Position numbers and translations under genes: made by a program. From Hesseltinella vesiculosa (lineage: Eukaryota; Mucoromycota; Mucoromycetes; Mucorales; Cunninghamellaceae), in the NCBI GenBank assembly GCA_002104935.1, contig MCGT01000012.1:124001-188000 (forward strand): 64,000 nt of DNA, written 5' to 3'. The notes beneath the pieces are model-generated. The model searched no databases, was not told where the DNA came from, and saw only the letters and a list, made by a program, of their open reading frames with translations. Positions 42,396-52,375 of this stretch are shown here, in pieces. Positions within the stretch are counted from its first letter, which is position 1, and each line of letters starts with the position of its first letter.

Positions 42396-43442
42396 CTAAA
42401 CGCGGCAATTGGTGAATGCCATGACGAGAATGTCTGTAGCACCAATGCTGGTGAGTTCGTCCATGATGTCCCCCTTTTTCTTCTTGTCGATCATGGCTGA
42501 GACGGCCACCCAGCCTTCGTGCGAGTCGAGGGTAGAGACGGTTGCGCCTTGGCGACCAGGCGTGATCTTGACAGCCGACGTCAGGTTCTTACGCTCAATG
42601 TTGTAGGTACACAGCACAAATTTGGAGGCGGTGATCACGCCACGGATGCGTGATGCCAGTTTGCTGACCAGCTCTTTGTGCTTGGTATTCTTGTTGGCTA
42701 ACAGTACAGCCTGGGTGGACATGAGTGTATGGATATCGTGGAGGCCAGCCGCGCGCATGGTTTCACCAGATTCTATTTAAAAATCGAGACATAATGAGTC
42801 ACAATTTCTCTTTTTGCCCAACAAAAAAAAAAAATCGGGCGGTTGGCATGTGCACACATACCAACAAGATCGACTGACAAGATATAAAAAAAAAAAGGTT
42901 GAGTTGCCTACATAAAAATCACAAGGAATGAACTTACTGATACCGTCAGCAAGACCCAATGCGCAGGCAGCTTCGACGGAGCCAGACACGTAGTTGATAG
43001 TGGTGGTTTTTCCATGTTGAGCATCCAATGGTTCAAAGACCTTGCGAGCATAGGCATCAAAACTCGTCACAATACGCTTGCCAACCAAGGATTCCAACGT
43101 TTGTTGCTCACCCTTGACCGGCACTTGCACACACAGGCGGCAGCTGCCAAAACCAAGCTCCAGAACCTCCGTGACCTTTTCTTGCACTTCGTTTTCAACC
43201 ACCATATCTTGACCCGAGATACCCATATCCACATTGCCTTCTGCTACGTATTTGGGAATGTCGGCAGCGGGGAGGAAGATCAGCGCCACAGGCAAGTTGT
43301 TACATAACGCAATGTCTTGTCGTGATCGTCGGTTGAAGTGAAGGTCGGATCCCTGTAGCAGAGTCAAACATTGTTCGTAAAGTCGTCCTTTCTTGGGCAC
43401 AGCAAATAGTAAGCGATTGTCGAGATCCTTAACAAAGTCCAT
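42396..43442 (-). CDS. HIS1: ATP phosphoribosyltransferase (histidine biosynthesis)
   Basis: Minus-strand exons 43442..42938, 42873..42862 and 42772..42396 give 297 aa, the same length as yeast His1. HisG features: LLFAVPKKGRLYE, AEGNVDMGISGQDMV, LGFGSCRLCVQVP, and the C-terminal regulatory domain ending DILVMAFTNCRV. It catalyses the first, feedback-regulated step of histidine synthesis from ATP and PRPP. Without the 12-nt middle exon the protein would read GLADGIKSGETMR; with it, it reads GLADGIIDLVESGETMR, which is the family consensus. The microexon has good AG/GT flanks (CAG before, GTATGT after). Confidence 0.95.
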
Positions 43443-43653
43443 GATAAATAAAATGAAGATGGAAAAAAGAAAAATGTGAAAAATGCTGACCGGCTGTCAA
43501 ATTTTTTTTTTGTTTTGTCGCTCTTTTTTTTTTTTTTTTTTGTGTTTGCGCGCTTGCAGTTGACCACTGCCCAATCGTGGGATGTTTAGATGGATCTATT
43601 GATACTTTATTTATTGTCTATGGTTACAAAAAAAAATCGGGAGATGCTGGTGC

Positions 43654-44831
43654 TCACTGATGGCTGGGAGGGCCGCCCAATAGACGCATGGTCGTCTCAA
43701 ACATGAAGACAGCGGCGGCATTCGTTGGGAAGGCTCTTAAAAAGGAAGGCAGGAAACCTAAAATGACCAAAATGGAGACGATGAATCATTCGTGTTATCT
43801 GGCCAATGACAAACCGCCATTACCTCGGTAGAAGCCTTTGAGACCAGCAGTGCGATAGATGTACTTTGTCACGGCTGTGGGCGTTGGGAAGCGTCGAGGC
43901 ACAACGTCCGGCTGAGACATGTAGGTGTTTTTGATCAAATCTATAGAAAGAAATAAGAGGGTGGATCATGTCTAAAAGCAACGGTACCTGAAGGAAAGGC
44001 ACCGATCCAAAAAGCAGTGGCGCTGAGCCCGCCAGCAATAAAGGTCACTGATCCATCGGACAATGGGTAAGTTTTCAAGTGACGGACAAAGATCTACAAA
44101 GGATCATGAGCTTCTCTTATTTTAGAACAAAGGCTTACATCGTAGGAACCCCAAAAGACAAAGAACCAGCTTCGGAAGGCCATGGTTGGAAGCAAGCCTT
44201 GCCATAAACCAAACACGCCATTGTTGCGTACCACCTGCCGGATACAATCGATGGGGCCCGAGTACACTGTGGTTTTTGCGTCGTACTGCACCTGGAGTCG
44301 AGCCTTGATCTGTTCCACAGGTGTGGCTACAAACGACACCGTCCAACCACCCACCAGGCCCGCCAGGCCATGCTGAAACGGTGTCAATGGCCGATCCCCA
44401 TTCCATTTTTGCTGAACGAGCCGTGCATTGTGCAGGGTCCCAAGCATGATGCTGTCCATAAACATCCAGCCTACCAATGGCGGGGTGGCGCCTTTGTACA
44501 AAGCCCTGAATCCTTCGTTGCGGATCGTTTTCATTAAGCAATCCAGTGGTCCTTTGAATCGTCCATCGGCTGGTGTTGTTGTTTGCAATCGCACTTTAAC
44601 CAGATCGAATGGGTGGCCGCTAAAAAAAAAAAGCAAAGCAGCAGTCAGACGAGTACAAAAAGTGAAGGTTTTCTTACACAGCCAGTTTCGTCACGCCAGA
44701 CACCATGCCAGCAGCAAATCCTCTTAATCGGTTGTACGTCGAGTAATCGGCTTCGACTTTTGCTGTATCTGTGAATAAGATAACTTGTTAGTCCTTTTCT
44801 GGCCATCGTTGCCAGCCTTACTTTGAGCCAT
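43654..44831 (-). CDS. Mitochondrial carrier family (SLC25) transporter
   Basis: Exons 44831..44822, 44768..44678, 44619..44139, 44093..43988, 43940..43824 and 43757..43654 give 302 aa. The first exon is only 10 nt (MAQ plus one base). Three carrier repeats are evident through their signatures GHPFDLVKVRLQ, ATPVEQIKARLQ and FPSDLIKNTYMS. The opening GFAAGMVSGVTKLAVGHPFDLVK resembles the carnitine/acylcarnitine and related basic amino-acid carriers. The second repeat has TPVEQ instead of PxD, and the third reads PSDLIK. Substrate cannot be assigned. It would sit in the mitochondrial inner membrane. Confidence 0.9.
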
Positions 44832-47215
44832 CCCACTATTTTTTCCCGGAAAGACAGAAAGGAAACTTGAAAAAAAAAATTGGAGCCCGTCGTTTTGCGC
44901 CCACTCTCCAGCCGACCGGCCCTTTTTCATAGATAAAGATACAGCAGTGGGCCTGCCAATCGACTTGATATTTTCAGTATGGTTTTCAAACGTCCCTGCT
45001 CACATGCAACATCTCCTATCGATCCAATTGTTTAAAAGCAATGTGCTTTTTTTTTCGAAAGCGTAGGCGATTTTCATTAAAAAATCGACTTCCGCCCATA
45101 CCCCAAATTTGGCTCAGCCAGCACTTTTGACAGTGGATGCTGTGACCAGTTTTGGGACTAGCGTCCGAGGAACGCCTTACCAGCCCCTTTCACAAGACAG
45201 CGGCAGTGAGAGATTGGCAATACGATAGCTTCCATCAAACTTAAGGCACCTGTCAGTTCAGAGCTACAGCAAAGAGCGCGAACCTTTTGGGTCGATCGTT
45301 ATGAGCCGAGGCTTTGAGGGGAAGGCTGGTGAAGCAAGCTAAACCGAAGACAGTGACAAGACTTGCAGACTTGCTAGGCCATGACATTTTTTTTTTTTTT
45401 TTTTTTATCATGGACCTTCCGCTAGATTGCACCGGCTTGAATGAACACTGTATGACACAGCGGACCATTGCGATTTCATTGACCGATATTGAAGTGTCGA
45501 TTGAGGCGTGGGGGATCAGCGTGTAAGAGTTTACCCTGAACTCGGCGCGTGTGCAAGGACAGAGTGGGTCTGGCTAGGAAGATCTAGCCCACGGCCAAAG
45601 TTTAGCTCTGGAGACCACTCGCCACAGTCCAGGACGTCCTGCCTCTGAACAAAAACAACGACAAGACCGTCTTGCACCTACTCTCCTTGAAACGTCTCGG
45701 GGGCCGTCCCAAGATGTCAAGACCGAGCACGGGACAGGAGGCTCCGGGCTCAAGCAGAACAGAAAAGGGTGTCCATGGATGTGATGAACAGTTTGTCTCT
45801 GGACCTGTTGGTTGACAATGATTCTGTCTCACCTTGTCGAAATTGAAATTGGGATTGGTGTTTCACCACGATGTCGCTGATTTCTTTATTCAAAACAAAT
45901 GGCGGTGTCTCTTGCTCTCTTCTTTTTTTGGAGGGCCAAGAAGTAGACATGTAGGCTGACTCTCTATTTGACAGCTTGCTACAGGAGATCTGGTTCGATA
46001 AGTTTACGATGGGGTTCTCATCGACATCTCTGAGCGGCTCCTATCCTTACCTACCACTAGGCAATGGCAGATGCATCATCAAGGCCTGAGGGCAAAACCT
46101 GTCATTAGCAGGGCTGAAACTGACCTGGCAACCCCTCGTTTTTTTATTTTTATGTAGTTATTTATAACTATCCAAGTTTCATCGAATATATCAAGTGCAT
46201 CAAAATGCTGGGCGTCTGGTTGAATGACCTTTTTAATGACCACACCTCGCGTTGAAGTAAAAAAAATTGTGAGTGGCGGCACCAGAAATTCCAAAATGAC
46301 ATTTTTTTTTTTCATATTGCCCAGCACATGCTGGTTTTATTGATGTCCAGGCATTCTTGCACTTTCGCCAAGCATGGCAAAAAGTCAGCATGGAACCTAA
46401 TAAAAGGTCTGGTGTGACGGAGATTGGCGTCACATTGAGAAGATCTCAAACATCCCTGAAAAAAAAATAAAAAAAATTGGGCACATGAGACGCCTGGTCA
46501 TTTTTGGACCGAGGGCGCTGGGAACTCTTAGCCGTGGATAGGAAGGTCCAAGCGGCCAGCGTTATTTTGAACGATAACCCTCATTTAAAGTTTCTTTGTA
46601 ACTCTCTCCTTTTGGAAGCAGCGCTCGTGGAATAAGAAAAACCAGTTGGCCAGTCATAAAAAAAAAGGGTTTTGTGTGCAAGCTGGCGAACTCTAGCGGA
46701 TCTTTGGCTAGACCAAAAATCAAATAACAAAAGAAAATGAAAAAAAAGTGAGAATGGTGTGACCTCGTTCCTTTGGTAGAAATAGAAATTGGCCTGGGCT
46801 TTTTATCAAGGGCAAGGGGATCAGCGAAGGCAAAGAGATGCATCCATGAAAAAACGAGGCATTTTTTTCTGCGTTCATGTGAGCAAGAGGTTCAATGGGT
46901 TGGGATGCAGGCTAACAATAAAAAAAAGACAAGCACAAAGCGTTTCCTTTTTGCTCCAACTTGCCACAAAGGCTACTGCTCTTTTTGGATACCTTCCAAA
47001 AACAGCAAAACGTTTGTGGCACCTCTCTGTACGTTGCACAGAATTTATTAGCGTGTGTCCCATCATGTTTAATTTTTCACTCATTTTCCTTTTTTTCTTC
47101 GTTTTTTTTTTTTTCTTTATTCTCTCTTTCCTTCATTCAACACTCTCGACATCCCATTCTCTCTTGAGATCCCCATTCCTTTCCCTCCTTTACTTTTAGA
47201 ACATATTTCTGTATC
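44832..47215. other. Gene-poor region with possible decayed coding fragments
   Basis: 2.4 kb with no intact gene. Between about 45200 and 46000 the base composition is less AT-rich, and short open frames on both strands read like protein (for example ALPLDCTGLNEH-type text after 45414 on plus, and MSTSWPSKKRREQ from 45950 on minus), each broken by stops. From 46080 to 46470 the minus strand has more broken frames. They could be remnants of a gene or element. I recognise no family. 46480-47215 is AT-rich promoter-like sequence for the next gene. Confidence 0.3.
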
Positions 47216-48107
47216 ATGGTTTTGAAATCCATTGTTTTATTATCCTTATCGATTGTGCAACTTGCTCTTGCCTCCACCATCACCATCAGCTCACCAAAAG
47301 CCAACGATGTCTGGACCCCTGGTCACGTTGTGGAATTTGCGTGGTAATGAAACACCTCCCTCCCACCTTTTTCGCCTACGAGCAAACAAAAAAATACCTC
47401 TTTTTTCTCCCGTTTCCCGTACATGATCCTTGGCGGCGGCGTTGAAATAACGTAAACCTTTTTTTTTTCTTTTTCGCCAGGTCCTTGGCCGGTGATCACC
47501 ACCACAAGTCTGGTCACTTGAATTTGGCCAACAGCAAGCCTGGCAAGCTGTCTATTGCTATTGCCTCGGGCCCTGCCCAATCCTTGGTGATTGACCGTGT
47601 GATTGCCTCCAATGTCAATGCCACCAAGGGCTCCTACAAGTGGCGCGTGCCCAAGAACTTCAACGCCAACAAGAAATACGTCGTGGAAATCGGCACCAGT
47701 GCCAACGATATCGCCTTTGCTGGTAAAGTTTAAAAAAAAAAAAAAAAAAAGGTTGTACTCATCCTTTTTTGATCAAAGGTTACATCTCCATTGCCAAACC
47801 CGCCACCAACGGCACCGCCCACCCCACCCCCTCTCACCACGCCAACCCCTCCAAGACTCCTTCTGCTTCCCACTCTTCCAAGACCCATGAACCTTCATCT
47901 GTCTGTGTAGTTGTGCCCAACTCCGACGGCATTGGCTCCACCGTCAAGTGCCACCCCAAACCTCACAAGAAGGGCGGCAAACACGGTGGCAACCAAGACG
48001 GTAACCAAAAGCAACACAAGGAACACAAGCACCACGGACATGGTCACCACAGTGTCAAGCCCAGCCATGCCATCTCCACTCCTGTCAACGGTCAAGTGCC
48101 TGCCTAA
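47216..48107 (+). CDS. Secreted KRE9/KNH-like protein with histidine-rich tail
   Basis: Exons 47216..47343, 47481..47722 and 47779..48107 give 232 aa. It begins with a signal peptide (MVLKSIVLLSLSIVQLALAS) followed by TITISSPKANDVWTPGHVVEFAW, the opening of the KRE9/KNH-like Ser-Thr-rich surface domain. That domain occurs in fungal cell-wall proteins linked to beta-glucan. The C-terminal third is Ser/Pro/Lys-rich and then markedly His-rich (KEHKHHGHGHHSVKPSH). There is no hydrophobic GPI tail, so I infer a soluble wall protein. The His cluster could bind metal, which is speculative. The last intron ends in CAAAG rather than a pyrimidine-rich acceptor. Confidence 0.77.
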
Positions 48108-49519
48108 ACATTCTCTCTCTATGACAAGGCAAGCCCATTTACAATAAAAAATATTCTGGCAACTTGTCTTTGTCCCTCACCTTACCCCTCCCCCTCCCTC
48201 TCATACTTTTCTGTTGTATTTTAGCCCTTTATTCCTCACCCCCTACCACCTTTTTTTTTTATCGTGTTATTCCTGTTGGCATAGTTCCACTCACGTCCTA
48301 TTTTACATGACAGGCTGGTCTGATTTGAATAAATTCAATTTAACCTTTTTTTTTTTTTTTCGACAACAGGCCAAGACGGCTTCCAAGAAATAGGCTTTTT
48401 TGACTTTCATTGCTCGTAACGTGACATCTTTGGCAAACACCGATTAATTAAACTTGCCTTCTTGCCTGGATGCATCCTAACGACACTGTTCTTTTTCTTT
48501 TCGATTTCCCCAAGCCTCTCGTTCACAGATACCGTCGATGAACACAGCCTTTCTGCTGGACATGCACAGTCACCATTGCCCAGCGAGAACGGGCATTCAC
48601 GGCAAACAGACATGGCCGTTTTCCAGCCTCTTCCTATCCTTACAAGTGAACCCCTCCTGCTAATTGGATAAGGAGGGAGAGAAAAAGAGGGAGCCAAGGG
48701 AGCGTCGGGGTTCGAAATTGGTGAGCGGTGCTTCTTACTGCTCCATCTTTCTTTAGCGTTCTTCTTTGAGGAGGTGTTGACGAAAGAGAAAACGGCCGCC
48801 TCAGGGGGGATCATCGTTTCTTTTCATTATTGTCCATCCATTTTTACCAGTCGGTTCGTCCTCCCTATGTAAGACACCATCAAGAAAAAAGGAGCCAGGA
48901 TGCACAAGTCATCTAAAGTCGTCTCGTTGCAGGTCCTCTTTCCATGGCTGCCCCTTCATGTTGGCCAACCGCACCCTGGCCATCTCCCATCTCCAAAGAA
49001 ACCATACTCTCCACCAAGCATCGCATAAAAAAACATAACCCGTCAAGAAAAAACCATTTCCGTCGCGTCGTTTTCATCCTTGGTTCATTTTCTTTCGATA
49101 TCAATGAAAGCAATTAATTGAAAGTTTGCATAAATAAAATCAAGCCTCTCGCCACATGTTTGTTCCCAAATGCCCAAAAATACATGAGGCTGGAACGGAA
49201 AACAGCAGGGAAATGGGTTAGGGACTCACTGGTTCATGCGTATGGCTCCTTTTTGACCACCTGATGACACTGGAGCTTGCCCCTCTTGCCGTTGTTGTCT
49301 TGCATCTAAGAAAAGTTTGGAAAGATGAAGCAGTGGCCTTTTTAAAATGAAATCCCGCTCCATGGCTATTGTTCTCCTTTTTTTTTTTTTTTTTGAACTT
49401 ATAAAAGGGTCCTTGCGATTCATGCTTGTGTTGCTTGACGTTGATCCGTTTTCTTGACCTCTACTTCTGGTCGCTGTACTTTTCTCTTTTTGTATTTCTC
49501 CACTGCATACCCTAAAAAC
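48108..49519. other. Intergenic spacer
   Basis: 1.4 kb between two same-strand secreted-protein genes. T-rich runs at 48250 and 48346, and a 19-nt T run near 49376-49394. No conserved open frame or RNA gene seen. Confidence 0.45.
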
Positions 49520-50242
49520 ATGGTGAAGTTGTCCATTCAAACGTCCTGGCTGACCTGTGTCTGTTTCTTGGCATGTCTTGAAGCCCTGCCGGTCAAGCCA
49601 CCGCGCCTTTTTGCAGATCAACGGCATGGACCCTCCGCCCTCCCATTGCCAAACCCGACAATGAGCGCATGGCAAGGCAAACCCCAGAGCCAGCAACGAC
49701 AGGCTGCACCACCGATACCCCATGAGCTTTTCACTAAACCCAAGATCACCAAGAAACCCAGCCAGTCAGCCAAAACCAAGACCGACAAGGGCAAGAAGAA
49801 AAAAATAAAACCTCACCATGATAAAGACCACCAAGGTCAGGACGAAGAGGACACCACCACCTACAATGGCCATGGCACCTTTTTCAGTCCAGCCACCGAA
49901 GGCGGCGACCGAGGAGCCTGCGGAGGCAAGAAGGAGTCCGACGCCAGCGACATCGTCGCCATCAGTGCCGACCACTTTGGCCCCACCGACAAGAACAGCA
50001 AATGGTGCGGCAAGAAAGTCCTCATCAAATACGGCGACAAGGAAACCACCGCCATCATTCAAGACGCCTGCCCTACGTGTAACAAAGGTAAGGCATGAAA
50101 AAACCAAACATCGCTCACCTCCTCTTTCTCCATAGACTCTCTAGATATGACTCCCTCTGTATTTGCCAAACTAGCCGATGCTTCCAAAGGCATCATCCCC
50201 ATCACTTGGTGTGTCGTCTCGGATAAAAATAGCTGTAAATGA
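49520..50242 (+). CDS. Secreted double-psi beta-barrel (barwin/RlpA-like) protein
   Basis: Exons 49520..50087 and 50136..50242 give 224 aa. An N-terminal hydrophobic segment (SWLTCVCFLACLEAL) is a probable signal peptide. A Pro/Lys-rich linker with a KKKKIKPHHDKDHQ patch follows. The C-terminal ~110 residues form a DPBB domain: YNGHGTFFSPATEGGDRGACGG, DIVAISADHFG, CGKKVLIKYGD, IIQDACPTCNKDSLDMTPSVFAKLA, then IPITWCVV. Such domains occur in expansin-like and riboflavin-aldehyde-forming-enzyme-like fungal proteins, which loosen or bind walls. It has no added carbohydrate-binding domain, so this is a short expansin-like protein of unknown target. An earlier Met at 49454 lacks a signal peptide. 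Confidence 0.83.
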
Positions 50243-50358
50243 ATACCCACGCCATTGTAATAAAACAAAATTCTCCAGCTCTTGCAAAAAAAAAAAAAAA
50301 AAGAAACGAAGAGGAGATGTTATATTTATCGATGTGCTTTTTTTTTCTTCACATTGCA

Positions 50359-52375
50359 CTAGCTAAGAATGGGTAAAAACTACAAAAGGAGGTCAGTCAG
50401 TGGGCAGCACAAGAGGATCATGCACTTACGTTGCCAACGATGACGCTTGGTAAATCAAAAATGTCTCGTTTGATGGTGAAGCAAAAGGTACACGGGACTG
50501 GCCGTTGTTGAGGAGTGCGTAAAATACATGAATGAATGCAAGCCTTGTCCGTGTTGTCAAACGCATGCATGGAGAATTGCTCCCAATACTCGACCGCAGA
50601 TTGATTGTCCATCAGCTTTTAAAAAGACAAAGGATCAGCGTCACTTCTTATTTGGGAAAACCTACCTCATAGATATACGTCTTCTTTCCTAACAATGCAT
50701 CCTTGGTCCACTGAGTCAGTAGGGAGAATTCCTTGCCAGCCAAGCACACTTCGCCTGTGCGGCGCCACACCACCGTCGGGGTGCCCGAGAAATTGATCAG
50801 CTTCTCGTATTCCAGCAACGTCCTTTGGAAGCATTTTTCCATAAACACCCGGTCTTCCTCCGTCAGGTTCATGATCAGGGCCAAGAAAGAGGGTCGAATC
50901 AGAGCCAAGGCTCGGCTAATCCGCATGAGATCTTCACGGCCCATCCTAAAAAAAAAAAAAAAAAAATGTTAGCCCAGCAGACAGAAACGACATCACGTGC
51001 ACTGCATGTGCCGATCGGTTTTTCTCCCCAGCCGAGCTATCACGCGGCACTTACTTTTGCCTGACATATTGAATCAAGTAATGGAATCCTTCGGCATAGT
51101 TGAATGGCTTGCGCACGCTGTTATATACTTGTTCGGGGGTATTGATGGAGCTGTGTTTCCTTCGAGGTGGGTGAAGCATAGCATTGTAGTCCCGTTTGCC
51201 ATTGACCTTGGGCGTGGCGGGTGACGGTTGTTGCTTGAGCAGAGCTGACGCCTGCGGCTGTTGTAAAAGGGTGGGCGATGTCTGCTGCAGCTGGTCGGCA
51301 TACAATGAGGTATTTGTGAAGGGATATAGATCGTTGGCATTAGAACCGTTTGGCAAAGGTGGGCTGGTGACGGTCGACGGCGTCGACGTGGGGGCTGAAG
51401 TCGAATACAAGGAATCTAATGGATTGGCCATGGATGGCGAGATCGAGGTGGTGGAGGGGGTTTGCGAGATGGAGGACAAGGAGGGGGTCGACAATGGAGG
51501 GGTCGACATGGAGGTAGCATTGGTGTTGTCGTTGGTGGATGAGGTGGCGGTCGAGACGGATGTCGATGTGGTGGGCTTTGGCGGCATCAAATCCAGCGGC
51601 GACTGCAGCATATTGCCAATGATGCCGTATTCAAGACCTGCTGATGCTGACCCAAAACCAAGATCTTCCAGTGAAAAATTCAGCAATTGTGACGAATCCA
51701 TAAAACCTGTATCTGCAATGAAAACCACATGTAAATGGATGGCGTCCCGCGAGTTGGGTAAAAAAAAAAAATCGTCTTACTCATGCTATTGTCTTGTGGA
51801 TAGGGCGTTTGAGGTGCATCTAAAAATAAAAAAAAGTTTTCGTTAATTCTACAATTGTAAAAAATAAAAAAAGGAAAGGGGCTCGAAAGGGATGAGGGAG
51901 TTATCGTGAGTGTGTGCGGGGGAGGGGGAGCTGAACCTTGAGCACTTACATTGATCGAAATCATCTTGCTTGTCCTTTTTGAATAGCCCATCGCTGCAAG
52001 TGTCAGCCAGCTCTCGCTTGACGCATTGTAGACATGGTCGGGCTAGAGAAGTTCAAAAAAAAAAAAGAGAGAGAAAAAAATAATAAAGAGTCATCGTTAG
52101 CATGAAGACATGGAGCCATCAATGAGGTGATTACCTCCATCACAGCCAAGCTGAGCCTGTGAACAATACACACAATGAAATGAAGAAGTCAATGAGTTGG
52201 ATGGACGCTGAGTGAGGGAGAAAGCCCTTTTTTTTATCTCGCTTACCTTTTGACAATGATCGCAGGTGGTGTCCATTGGTCGTTTTCGTTTGTTGTCCAG
52301 ACCATCGAAGCCAAAAAAGGTACCAAAGTTTATATCGGATAGAGTGCCAGATGCGGTTGCTGCACTTTGTGTCAT
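50359..52375 (-). CDS. Zn2Cys6 + PAS transcription factor, ERT1/AcuK type
   Basis: Eight exons on minus: 52375..52247, 52156..52135, 52042..51950, 51819..51781, 51712..51055, 50945..50666, 50615..50430 and 50379..50359, giving 475 aa. The zinc cluster is CDHCQKAQLGC then CLQCVKRELADTC, assembled across three exons, one of just 22 nt. The middle is Ser/Thr/Pro-rich. The C-terminus starts at EGFHYLIQYVRQKMGRED and has the PAS-like ERT1 domain (LEYEKLINFSGTPTVVWRRTG, GKEFSLLTQW, ending PSVIVGNFLPILS). ERT1/AcuK/RDS2 proteins activate gluconeogenic genes on non-fermentable carbon. The final exon is only 21 nt. Family call is strong. Confidence 0.9.
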
